Both the position numbers and the translations under genes were made by a program. Positions 1 to 8,940 of a DNA stretch of 64,000 bases are shown here, piece by piece. The notes under the pieces were generated by a model that saw only the letters and a program-made list of their open reading frames with translations, was not told where the DNA came from and searched no databases. How positions within the stretch are numbered: position 1 is the first letter of the stretch; every line of letters starts with the position of its first letter. Source of the DNA: Bacteroides sp. M10. Its GTDB lineage: Bacteria > Bacteroidota > Bacteroidia > Bacteroidales > Bacteroidaceae. The DNA is taken from NCBI RefSeq assembly GCF_014334015.1, contig NZ_CP060488.1, positions 496,001 to 560,000 on the forward strand, in the 5' to 3' direction.

Positions 1-75
1 GCTACTTTTTTTCTTTCTTTTCCACTAATGGATGTGGGATTTTCTTTCTGAAACGTCTATTATATATAAGGTAAA

Positions 76-1125
76 ATGCATATGATAAATAAAGATTCAG
101 ACATAGAAATTATAATTTCCAAATATCTCTCGAAAGAGGCTACACCAGAAGAAATAAAGGTACTGGAAGATTGGATATCGGCTACTCCCGAAAACTATAA
201 GAGCTTTCTATCACAAAAGAATGTGTGGGAAGTCAGTCACCCGGCTTTTAATCCGGAAGAGATAGATGTGGACAGCGCGCACAGAAAAGTTATGGAGCAG
301 ATTCTTCATCAAAATCAGCCGACATCGGTTCGTCCAAAGTTGTCCTTTCTGTACTACTGGCAACAAATTGCAGCTATACTGCTTCTCCCTTTGCTGATAG
401 TATCCGCTTATCTTTATTTGAAACCTGCTTCTCAAATTGCAGAAACTTATCAGGAGTTATTCACTCCTTACGGTACCTGGTCGGTAGTGAATCTGCCCGA
501 CGGCTCTAAGGTTTGGCTAAATGCCGGAAGTTCTCTAAAGTATCCGACTCAATTCAATGATAAGCAAAGAGTGGTTTCAATGCAAGGTGAAGCCTATTTT
601 GAAGTAGAATCCGACAAGGAGCATCCGTTCATCGTAAAAACGAAAGAACTGACTGTAGAAGCTACCGGCACAGCATTCAATGTGAATGCATATACCTCGG
701 ACAATGTAACAGCAGTGACATTAGTAAAAGGAAAGGTAGCAGTAACTCTTGACAAGAAAAAAACAATTTCCCTTTCACCGGGAGAGAAAATAGACTATAA
801 TCTGGCAACTGCTTTGTATAACGTCAACAAAACCAATACTTACAAATGGTGCTCATGGAAAGATGGAGTACTCATTTTTAGAGACGACCCACTGGAATAT
901 GTATTCAAACGTTTGGGACAAACTTATAATGTGGAGTTTATTTTGAAAGATGCCGAATTAGGAAAATATTCCTATAAGGCGACTTTTGAGGGTGAATCTT
1001 TGAATGAGATCTTGCGCTTGCTCGAAATGAGTGCACCTATTCGCTGTAAAGAGGTTAGTAACCGCAATACCAATAATGAGAAGTTTGAAAAGCAGCGTAT
1101 AGAGGTGAGCAAGACTATCCAATAA
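76..1125 (+). CDS. FecR family anti-sigma factor
   Basis: This is an inner-membrane anti-sigma regulator of the FecR family, which normally holds an ECF sigma factor and releases it when a TonB-dependent transporter signals. The cytoplasmic N-terminal region (about 1-90) carries the usual 'EEIKVLEDW' helix, a single membrane helix lies near residues 95-115 (IAAILLLPLLIVSAYLYL), and a periplasmic FecR domain covers about 125-235 (GEAYFEVESDKEHPFIVKT). A C-terminal DUF4974-like segment follows (DPLEYVFKRLGQTYNVEF). Its length of 349 aa is normal. The sigma factor is probably just upstream, outside the window. A second ATG two codons in (82) is equally possible. The gene converges on the PUL, so it is not the promoter-proximal regulator of that operon; whether it acts on this PUL or another is unknown. 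Confidence 0.93.
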   Translation: MHMINKDSDIEIIISKYLSKEATPEEIKVLEDWISATPENYKSFLSQKNVWEVSHPAFNPEEIDVDSAHRKVMEQILHQNQPTSVRPKLSFLYYWQQIAAILLLPLLIVSAYLYLKPASQIAETYQELFTPYGTWSVVNLPDGSKVWLNAGSSLKYPTQFNDKQRVVSMQGEAYFEVESDKEHPFIVKTKELTVEATGTAFNVNAYTSDNVTAVTLVKGKVAVTLDKKKTISLSPGEKIDYNLATALYNVNKTNTYKWCSWKDGVLIFRDDPLEYVFKRLGQTYNVEFILKDAELGKYSYKATFEGESLNEILRLLEMSAPIRCKEVSNRNTNNEKFEKQRIEVSKTIQ

Positions 1126-1370
1126 AGGTCGTTTCACTCTGTGTAAAACGACGTTTCCGTATGCTCTGACAGGAAATGATACTCACCGCTATGAGAATTA
1201 ATTCTCATAGTAATGAGAAAAAGTTCTCACCGCAATGAGTATTTTTTCTCATTACGGTGAGAATGTTTGAGAATTCTTAATAGCATTAAGTCATATGACA
1301 TCCGGGTGTCGTACAACTGATTCATGCAGTATCTTTTTTTCTTTACTGAATATTTCTATTAAACAAGAAG
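1126..1370. repeat. Convergent intergenic region with nested inverted repeats
   Basis: The space between the convergent fecR and GH16 genes holds a cluster of related inverted repeats. GTCGTTT (1128-1134) pairs with AAACGAC (1146-1152). A perfect 22-bp palindrome lies at 1189-1210. Arms 1224-1239 and 1248-1263 pair over 16 bp with one mismatch around a T-rich 8-nt loop. The word CTCACCGC(T/A)ATGAG occurs at 1182 and 1226 and inverted at 1248-1261, so the cluster is built from one repeated unit. It probably serves as a bidirectional terminator, although no clean U-tract follows on either strand. Confidence 0.6.
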
Positions 1371-2636
1371 CTATTTCTTATTAATATCTTCTGCAGCATA
1401 GACTCTAACATAATCAACATACATATCTGAGCCATTTCCATATCTTTCTAAATCTATTGGCCATCCACTAATACCTCCAATAGCATAATTAATCATAAAC
1501 AAATGAGGAAAATCTCGCGAAATTTCATTAGTAGGATGACGAAAAACTTCGATATCATCTAAATAATAAACAGTATCTTTTAATCCGATATAAAGACCAT
1601 AAGTATGAAAAGTGGTAGACCAAGAAGATTTTCCTCCCAATGCTAACATATCAATGCTCTTTGCCGGATGTGGCTTGGCTTTACCATTTTCATCTCTCTG
1701 TCCCCAAAAGTGACTAGTACAAGAATATCCCCAATAATTAGGATTTCCCTTACCCCGTCCTCCATACGCCTCTACAATATCCAACTCATCTCCCGGAGCA
1801 TGTCTTATTTGATTGATTGTCCAAAAAGCTGGCCAAGTGCCCGGAGCCGACTGCGCAATAAAACAACATTCCAAGTAGCATGGAGCCTTTACCCAAAATC
1901 CTTCACCATCCATATTTACAGATGCTATCAATCCCGTACTTCCCTTGGTATCCTTTCTCTTTCTCGCCGCAATCTTCAAATAAGTATCAACTTGAAAAAA
2001 GGGATTATCCGGACCATCCACATCGGAAAAAGGCCATCCGCTAAAATCTCCCCATAGTGGTTTATGAGCATTATAGCGAGCTCCCCGCCCATCATTTGAG
2101 ATTGATAACCCTTTGTCAAAGTCATCACTAAAAACAAGTTTCAACCCCTTTGCTGCCGGCGGATCTTTTTTAGGAATTCCTTGTTTCCAAGAAATCCCTC
2201 CCTTATTATAAAGCTGTAATTCAAAGATATCTTTCTTACCATTTTCTGCTTGAGCATAAATTCGAATATTCATCGGACCTGCCGGAAGAAGTTCTGCATC
2301 AAAAGTAAAACGTCCTGAACCATCTTTTTTTAGCTTTAGTCCCCGAGGAGTCAGATTAACATCATATCCCCAATCACTTTTATTTTTCTCCGTTGGTTGA
2401 CTCCAGCATAAAGCTTTTGCCGTTTTCATCCCTTTTGCCTTAAATTGTACCTCAACTTTCCCTTGTACTTCACTTCTACATAGCGGACTAATAATCTGAA
2501 TAGCTTCGACCCAATCAGTATCCTGAACATGTTGTCCATAATTAAAATCCATATAATTAGGATCCTGTGCCCAAGCTAGCATATCTATAGCAAAACTTGC
2601 TAATAAAATCATTATAATACGTTGTAATATTTTCAT
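1371..2636 (-). CDS. GH16 family glycoside hydrolase
   Basis: This is a secreted endo-acting beta-glycanase of family GH16 (beta-jelly roll; members cut beta-1,3/1,4-glucans, galactans, agars or glycan chains). The catalytic ExDxxE motif is visible as ELDIVE, about residues 284-289, preceded by the typical WPAFWTIN strand. A signal peptide starts at the ATG at 2636 (MKILQRIIMILLASF); an earlier in-frame ATG at 2660 would only prepend eight residues to the signal. Residues of about 40-150 form an extra N-terminal beta-sandwich-like region of unknown role. It is the last gene of the PUL operon, 62 nt after the leucine-rich lipoprotein. The family call is firm; specificity cannot be read from sequence. 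Confidence 0.9.
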   Translation of the reverse strand: MKILQRIIMILLASFAIDMLAWAQDPNYMDFNYGQHVQDTDWVEAIQIISPLCRSEVQGKVEVQFKAKGMKTAKALCWSQPTEKNKSDWGYDVNLTPRGLKLKKDGSGRFTFDAELLPAGPMNIRIYAQAENGKKDIFELQLYNKGGISWKQGIPKKDPPAAKGLKLVFSDDFDKGLSISNDGRGARYNAHKPLWGDFSGWPFSDVDGPDNPFFQVDTYLKIAARKRKDTKGSTGLIASVNMDGEGFWVKAPCYLECCFIAQSAPGTWPAFWTINQIRHAPGDELDIVEAYGGRGKGNPNYWGYSCTSHFWGQRDENGKAKPHPAKSIDMLALGGKSSWSTTFHTYGLYIGLKDTVYYLDDIEVFRHPTNEISRDFPHLFMINYAIGGISGWPIDLERYGNGSDMYVDYVRVYAAEDINKK

Positions 2637-2698
2637 TATATATACTTTAATATTATTCATCTTTTATCTACACTAGAAATATCTCGTATTTTTATCTC

Positions 2699-4951
2699 CT
2701 AGTTTAAACCACACGGACTTAACGAATCGACATCTATTAAGTTATCGGATGAGCCTAATGTCATCTTAACATCCGGTTTGAAGACAGTCCCTGAATCTTT
2801 CAGATATTTCAGATAGCAAAGACCTAACTGCCAATCAGTAGAATATGTAGGAACACTTGTGTTCAAAATAACCACATCTCCACCTACTGATTTCAAACCA
2901 GCCAGTCCATCCAATTGCCAAAATGCATGACAGTCCTGAATTATCAAATCACCACCTATCTTTTCTAACGGTAATGGTCTTGTCGGATCCTTAAAGTTTA
3001 GTTCCCAGAACCACTGAATGTCTCTTAATTCAAAATCACCTTCCACTTCCGTCAAGTTCTTGAATGTTTCACTGTTCACATTAGAAGTAACAATCCCTAT
3101 CAATCTTAAATCTCCTTCAACTTTAGTTATGCAATTAAAGGAACTCCATCCTTGAAAACCTCCACAAGCAAAATTCGGACAATTTTCAATTATAAAATCG
3201 CCATGAATAATACGATATTTATCAGGTGCCTCTTGGAAACCTGAAGGATCAACCAATTTAGGACAGTTTTTTATAATAATACCTCCTTGACAATCAATGA
3301 CATTAAAAAAATGTCTTGTTGACTCAATGCTGAGGTTATCCCATGTAACTACTCCTGAAACGCTTTCGATACGATATTGCACTTGATTCATCATTTCCTG
3401 CGTAATATCTTGTCCTTTTATCGTCAAGTTAATCGCCTTACCTTTAGGACCTTCCAAAAATAATTGCATCTCTCGTGCGCCATTTATCTCATAATCCTTT
3501 GGTATACCATCATCCTTTGAGGGATTAAAACCATCACAAGCATCAATCATGCTTAAGTCTACTAATTCTCCATCGCTATATGTAAGAACAACGTCTGAAG
3601 TGTTTTTCACTATTTCGTCTTCTATCCATGCCTTGACCATACACCATCCGGGACGACCTGTCGAGCCATAGGTCGGAATTTCCCCATCAGCATTCCCATT
3701 TCTGGTAATTTCGATTCCGTTGCCGATAGATTTTAGAGATTCAAAACCAGTCAAACTGGCCACTTTGGGATTGTTTTTATAAATCAATTTCCCGCCAATC
3801 TCCTGTAATGCCATCATAAATGTTTGCATATTTACAATATTGGAGCAACCGCTAATCTCTAAATCTCCCCCAACTTTCTTTAATAATGGCATACCGTCCA
3901 ATTCATCACCCCGCGTACCTTGGTATGGATTATTAAGTATTCTGAAATCTCCAGTAATTTCCTTTATTTGAGCAAAACTACTTCCCTTTCCCCAGAACTT
4001 TATCGGAGTATTATCTATAATTAAATCTCCATTGATTTTTTCATAAAAACGTAAGCCATTACTAAAAATAGCATCGTATCCATTTCCAGGAGTGTTATTG
4101 CGAAATATTATACCGCCTTCCACACTAACAACATCAAAAAATCCTTCTGTATTGGTTATAACTGTTCCTTCTATAGTCAACGTACCAATAATCTTTTTCA
4201 GCTTTCCTGTCAACAATTTCAGCACTTCGTCCGTTATCTCACTACCTGATATTGTTAAATTACGCACGGCGGTATTGGTTGGAGCAAACTCCAAAGCATC
4301 TTTACGAGAAGCAATCGTATAACTCGAAATTCCATCTTCCAACTTACCTATATCTTCTATATCTGCGGCTGCATTAGGATGATTATCAGCAATACGGAAT
4401 GTACCATCAAACTTTCCTTTTTCATATAAATACCTCAATGGGAGCAATCCATAAGAATAATCTTCTCCCACCAAAGGCTTATCTTCTCCCAAGGCTTTAT
4501 TATTAATAACACTAATAGTGCCGGCACCACTCTGTATATCCAGAAGCCCCGAGATATCTGTTAATAGGACATTATTATTAATTACTAATTCTCCATTAAT
4601 CTCTTTCAGTTTTGACAAATCTGATATTTTTATAAGTTTAGAATTGCCCTCAATCCTTAACTCTTCATGCACTGATGCTAAATTCGGAAGAGACAGGTCA
4701 AGTACATTGGTATTCTTAATAATCAAAGTTCCAATAGAAGCAAACTTTAATGCAGACAAATCTGTTATATCCTCTCCTGAAATAATAAGATAAGATATAT
4801 TTCCCGATTCCAAGAAGTTATTTACATCCTTTTGTGTAGTTAAATTATAACCAACAGCTGAATCACCTCCATCATCATCTTTACAACCACCAACATGAAT
4901 GACAAAGAGCAAACATAATACTCCTAACATAATCGAACGTATATTTTTCAT
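2699..4951 (-). CDS. Leucine-rich / receptor-L-domain-like surface lipoprotein
   Basis: This is a 750-residue lipoprotein with signal peptide MKNIRSIMLGVLCLLFV and a lipobox ending in GGC, followed by an acidic stretch (KDDDGGDS) of the kind associated with surface export in Bacteroides. The rest is made of irregular 20-25-residue beta-solenoid repeats (for example LIIKNTNVLDLSLPNLASV, LEISGCSNIVNM), resembling the LRR-like receptor L domain. Three larger blocks are separated by 'C-x-N/P' joins. There is no catalytic motif. Lying between a GH92 and the GH16 gene in the PUL operon, it is probably a surface glycan-binding protein, though that is inference. I chose the ATG at 4951 over an upstream GTG at 4957 because it opens directly into the signal peptide. 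Confidence 0.75.
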   Translation of the reverse strand: MKNIRSIMLGVLCLLFVIHVGGCKDDDGGDSAVGYNLTTQKDVNNFLESGNISYLIISGEDITDLSALKFASIGTLIIKNTNVLDLSLPNLASVHEELRIEGNSKLIKISDLSKLKEINGELVINNNVLLTDISGLLDIQSGAGTISVINNKALGEDKPLVGEDYSYGLLPLRYLYEKGKFDGTFRIADNHPNAAADIEDIGKLEDGISSYTIASRKDALEFAPTNTAVRNLTISGSEITDEVLKLLTGKLKKIIGTLTIEGTVITNTEGFFDVVSVEGGIIFRNNTPGNGYDAIFSNGLRFYEKINGDLIIDNTPIKFWGKGSSFAQIKEITGDFRILNNPYQGTRGDELDGMPLLKKVGGDLEISGCSNIVNMQTFMMALQEIGGKLIYKNNPKVASLTGFESLKSIGNGIEITRNGNADGEIPTYGSTGRPGWCMVKAWIEDEIVKNTSDVVLTYSDGELVDLSMIDACDGFNPSKDDGIPKDYEINGAREMQLFLEGPKGKAINLTIKGQDITQEMMNQVQYRIESVSGVVTWDNLSIESTRHFFNVIDCQGGIIIKNCPKLVDPSGFQEAPDKYRIIHGDFIIENCPNFACGGFQGWSSFNCITKVEGDLRLIGIVTSNVNSETFKNLTEVEGDFELRDIQWFWELNFKDPTRPLPLEKIGGDLIIQDCHAFWQLDGLAGLKSVGGDVVILNTSVPTYSTDWQLGLCYLKYLKDSGTVFKPDVKMTLGSSDNLIDVDSLSPCGLN

Positions 4952-4992
4952 AACCACTAATTTAAAAGTTCTACAAATTGGTATTTTACATT

Positions 4993-7257
4993 TTATAAAC
5001 TATCCCGGTTCTCTACCATTTCAAAAGATGGAGGGATGGATTCAGGTAATGAGGCCCATGATTTATTAGGATATTCTCCCATTATCAACTCAAGCTTACC
5101 TCCTTTTTCCAGCTCTTCATGACTGAACCATGATTTATTCCAGACACGTCCATTCAAAGTAGCAGATTGAATGTATTTATTCTGAGGAGCATAATTCTTA
5201 CATACTACTTCGAATGTTTTACCATTATCCAATTTTATTACAGAACGCTCAAAAACCGGACTTCCTATCACATACATTGGTAACCCCGGTGTTATGGGGT
5301 AAAAACCTAAAGAAGAGAAAGCGACAAAAGCTGATAACCCTCCTCCATCTTCATCACCAGGTACTCCCATTACGTCATTACGAAACCACTGCTCCAATAA
5401 ACGACGAATCCTCTTTTGGGTGCGCCAGGGAGCACCTGCATAATTATATAGATAAGGGATGTGTAAACAAGGCTCATTCGCCATTGAAAATTGTCCCACA
5501 TTACCTGTATGATCTGCATTCTGGCTATAAAAATGAACTCGGTTCTGTCCTAATGGAGTATAGTACATACGTTCCAGTTCATCAATAAAAGACTGATTAC
5601 CACCAATCATATTCACCAAATCAGCAATATTGTGTAATAAATCCCAACGATATATCCAACCATTATTCTCATCATAAGCATCTCTAAATCCAACTCCCCA
5701 AGAATATCGATAATCAAATGGTTCTACAAAATTGCCTTTACTATCTTTTGGATGAAAGAATTTAGTAGCTGGATTAAATATCTTTTTATAATTCAGACTT
5801 CTATGCAAAAAGTATTGATAGTCTTCTTTCTTATCCAACGCTTTAGCAATCTGCGACAAGCACCATTCGTCATATACTGTTCCCAAAGTTACTGCAACAG
5901 GCTGCCTCCTCTCAAAAGAATTCACTTCTACAACTGTTTCCTGTTCCCCAGGGACAAGTGACGGGAAATAACCATTTTTTAAGTAAAATTCATCCAATAC
6001 TCCTGCTTTTGCATCAGACCACGGAATAAGTGTTTTTTCAGTTATAGCTGTCTTACAAGCTTCATAAGCCTTCGACAAATTAAAATTCCTCAATCCTTTA
6101 TTGTAAGCATCTATAAAGGTAGCAACTCCATGATTACTATTCATACTATGATTATCACCCGTAGCCACAGGAAATGTTGGCATCCAATAATTATCCCGCT
6201 CTTCCGCCATCCGGATATATGAACTCAACATATCTTGCTCAACAGCCGGATCCATAATAACTCGTAACGGATGTGCTGCGCGAAAGGTGTCCCAAAACCA
6301 ATCATCTGTATAGAAAGGTACTCCATTGTCATTATGTACCTTTTTATCAAATCCACTATAATAATATCCATCTTCCGAGATGCATACAGGACGCTCACAG
6401 ACCCGATATATAGAAGTATAAAATACAGTTTTCTGGTCTTCATCATTGCCCTGAACAGATATTTTATTCAATTTTTCATTCCATATATTACGTCCTATCC
6501 GTGCTACGCTATCTACATTATATCCTTCAATTTCCCGATACAGATTCCTTCTTGCCTGTTCGCTACTAATAAATGAAATACCATAACGAATTTTCATCAC
6601 ACGAACCTCTTTGGGGAATTTTAAAACGACACAGCTTCCTCCATTAACCTTTTGCTCCATTCTTTGCTCTGACAGAATTCCACTGGAAACTGGCGGCACT
6701 TCCGTCTCCAAATAAATATAAGCCCTATCCTCTTTACCAATTGGTTGATCGCCCGAAATTGTATTTCCCGCCACTTTCAGGTTTCCTTCTTTTGAATTTA
6801 AAATCAAATAGGAATCAGCATGATTATTAAAATCAATTTCATATACAGCCGATTGATGTGAAGGAGCATATTTAACTCTTGCATTCAGACTATCTAATAG
6901 AACACTATAATAGTAGGGCTTCACTACTTCTTGATCATATTCATATGCAACTACCGGTTTTAAGCCCAATGTATCACCCTGATATGGACTCAAATTAAAC
7001 GCAAATCCACCTCGATGTCCAATCAAAAATAATGGCAAACCATTTAAACGATCCCCCGTATAGTCCAAGCGTTGAGCATACACTCGCATCATACTATTAG
7101 GAAGATGTACAGTTGGATAAGTAGGTACTAATAGATGACTTATATTGCCAATATATGCATTTACATAATCAACAGGAGTCTTCTGATCTTGACACACGCA
7201 TCCGATTCCCAACAACGGAAAAATGAATATTATTATCAATAACTTTACTTTCTGCAT
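4993..7257 (-). CDS. GH92 family glycosidase, divergent
   Basis: This exo-acting glycoside hydrolase belongs to family GH92, which comprises Ca2+-dependent alpha-mannosidases. Support comes from the N-terminal beta-sandwich, the DDWFWDTFRAAHPL segment, ANEPCLHIPYLYNY (the NEP motif that carries the general acid) and a C-terminal SAFVAFSSLGFYPITPG block. The normally conserved GNDDCGQMSAW motif reads GDEDGGGLSAF here, and the N-terminus (HLPNSMMRVYAQ) differs from the other two GH92 proteins in the window, so linkage specificity may differ. A signal peptide is present, with GCVC near residues 19-22 as a possible lipidation site. It sits 25 nt downstream of a clan GH-A gene in the PUL operon. 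Confidence 0.9.
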   Translation of the reverse strand: MQKVKLLIIIFIFPLLGIGCVCQDQKTPVDYVNAYIGNISHLLVPTYPTVHLPNSMMRVYAQRLDYTGDRLNGLPLFLIGHRGGFAFNLSPYQGDTLGLKPVVAYEYDQEVVKPYYYSVLLDSLNARVKYAPSHQSAVYEIDFNNHADSYLILNSKEGNLKVAGNTISGDQPIGKEDRAYIYLETEVPPVSSGILSEQRMEQKVNGGSCVVLKFPKEVRVMKIRYGISFISSEQARRNLYREIEGYNVDSVARIGRNIWNEKLNKISVQGNDEDQKTVFYTSIYRVCERPVCISEDGYYYSGFDKKVHNDNGVPFYTDDWFWDTFRAAHPLRVIMDPAVEQDMLSSYIRMAEERDNYWMPTFPVATGDNHSMNSNHGVATFIDAYNKGLRNFNLSKAYEACKTAITEKTLIPWSDAKAGVLDEFYLKNGYFPSLVPGEQETVVEVNSFERRQPVAVTLGTVYDEWCLSQIAKALDKKEDYQYFLHRSLNYKKIFNPATKFFHPKDSKGNFVEPFDYRYSWGVGFRDAYDENNGWIYRWDLLHNIADLVNMIGGNQSFIDELERMYYTPLGQNRVHFYSQNADHTGNVGQFSMANEPCLHIPYLYNYAGAPWRTQKRIRRLLEQWFRNDVMGVPGDEDGGGLSAFVAFSSLGFYPITPGLPMYVIGSPVFERSVIKLDNGKTFEVVCKNYAPQNKYIQSATLNGRVWNKSWFSHEELEKGGKLELIMGEYPNKSWASLPESIPPSFEMVENRDSL

Positions 7258-7282
7258 AATACTAATAAATATTTTTCAAACA

Positions 7283-8917
7283 TTACTTTACAACTTTACG
7301 TGGAGCATACAGTCTCGTAAAGTCATCTTGAACAAATCCTGTAATAGTTATCGGTAAATAACTGATGGTAACAATAACTTTTCCATTTAATACTTTCAAC
7401 TGTTGTACTCTTCCAAAAATGTCAGTCACATTCACCTTTTTCGTATTTGGCAAATACAAAGTTTCTTCTTTACTGCCTTTTTCTGTCCATAAACACAATT
7501 GATTCTTTCCCTGATTATCATAAGCGAAACCATATGATTGACCAGCATACTTCCCAACAGGAATTGCATGTCTATAATTATTCACCATATTAGAGAAAGC
7601 TACAGCAGAGGGTTTCACACTAAGTGATTCATTAAATCTAAGAATTCCAAAGAAGGATTCCGGATTATTCGGACCAAAAGGCTCATCAGCCATTTCATAC
7701 CAAAAAACTTTTTTAGCTCCATAATATAAATGAGATAAATAAGTTCGAACTAAATAAGCCGCTTGTTCGTATTCTGTCACAGGGATATACCGATTCGGTT
7801 CACCATTATTTTTATAAGTAGTCCATCCTACTTCTGTAACCCACATTTCTGTAGGTACTTTCATCTTTTTCAATCCTCTTTGATGCTCATCATAAAAACC
7901 GGAAGCAAATTTTTCTGTTTCAGGGTATATTTTATCATTTACATACGGATGAATAGCAGTAATGTCAATGTATGGAGCGGCTCCTCTTTCATTAACAAAG
8001 TACTCAATCCACTCATCTTCCCCCGGCCACATCAATTTAATAGCTGGATCAACAGCGCGTATAGAATCACACATTTGTTTAATAAGATCAGTGAAAGGTT
8101 TCCCCCAACCTTGTGGACGCCATTGCTGTCCTTGCGGATGCGGCCAGCGCTTAGACCACCCACCAAAATTATTCGGTTCATTTTGAGACTCAAACACAAC
8201 AAAATGTCCTTTTGTCAATTCTACATACTTTTTTAAGATGGATACGTCTTTATTCCATGTCCAAACTCCTTTATCATTTTGAATACCATCAAATGAATTG
8301 ATATATCCGAATAAATTAAGCCAGCAAATATGATGGCGATCTAGATAATCCAAATCAGGATCGCTATCCAGATTTTCTTCAACAACTTTCTTCCAATTAC
8401 TTTCATCACGTACCCAAGCTATTCCTAATTTCTGTTGTACAGCTGCAATATTCCATTTCTTATAATCATATCTTGCATAATGCCCACAGATACCAAATGG
8501 AGAATCCCAATCCTTTTTCGTAAGAGTCACATTAGGTATAACACCGAATCCTTCTTCAATCGTATCAGATTTCAAGGTTGATTCAGCGATAACTTTAAGA
8601 GTATAATACCCTAGATCTTTTTGCTTTAACGGATAATGGACAGCCATGTTCTTATCTCCCTTTATTGTATACGATTTTCGACTTAGCACTTTCTTATCAG
8701 TATCTAACAATTCAACTATCACTTTCTTATAAGGTTCGTTCAGCTGTATAAAAGCCTTCCCAGCTTCTCTAACATGGTAAAGCGCTCCTGGTTGATCGAA
8801 TGTTATTCTAACCGGAAAATTCTTTTCATTTTCTACATTAGCTAATGCTATGGTATTACATAACATGAATGTGCACAACATACATATTACAATTACTGTC
8901 TTGAATATATTTCTCAT
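7283..8917 (-). CDS. Putative clan GH-A glycoside hydrolase
   Basis: This is a secreted protein (signal peptide about 1-27) with an N-terminal beta-sandwich (about 30-130), a TIM-barrel domain (about 138-440) and a C-terminal beta-sandwich. Two motifs mark clan GH-A retaining enzymes: QNEPNN with Glu247 as likely acid/base, and VTEVGW with Glu362 as likely nucleophile. The layout recalls GH39/GH5-type enzymes, but I cannot assign a family. The start DSPFGICGHYARYD of the barrel is distinctive. It is 23 nt downstream of the GH92 gene at 8941 and is surely co-transcribed. Role inferred: cleavage of an internal or terminal glycosidic bond of the PUL substrate in the periplasm. Confidence 0.72.
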   Translation of the reverse strand: MRNIFKTVIVICMLCTFMLCNTIALANVENEKNFPVRITFDQPGALYHVREAGKAFIQLNEPYKKVIVELLDTDKKVLSRKSYTIKGDKNMAVHYPLKQKDLGYYTLKVIAESTLKSDTIEEGFGVIPNVTLTKKDWDSPFGICGHYARYDYKKWNIAAVQQKLGIAWVRDESNWKKVVEENLDSDPDLDYLDRHHICWLNLFGYINSFDGIQNDKGVWTWNKDVSILKKYVELTKGHFVVFESQNEPNNFGGWSKRWPHPQGQQWRPQGWGKPFTDLIKQMCDSIRAVDPAIKLMWPGEDEWIEYFVNERGAAPYIDITAIHPYVNDKIYPETEKFASGFYDEHQRGLKKMKVPTEMWVTEVGWTTYKNNGEPNRYIPVTEYEQAAYLVRTYLSHLYYGAKKVFWYEMADEPFGPNNPESFFGILRFNESLSVKPSAVAFSNMVNNYRHAIPVGKYAGQSYGFAYDNQGKNQLCLWTEKGSKEETLYLPNTKKVNVTDIFGRVQQLKVLNGKVIVTISYLPITITGFVQDDFTRLYAPRKVVK

Positions 8918-8940
8918 ATCTAATTTATTTTAGTTGTGTT

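Noticed and set aside
1668..2057. 129-codon + strand ORF inside the GH16 gene
   Set aside because: Antisense shadow of a clear GH16 gene with no ribosome-binding site or recognisable protein pattern.
5214..5588. 124-codon + strand ORF inside a GH92 gene
   Set aside because: Antisense to conserved GH92 motifs; composition looks random.
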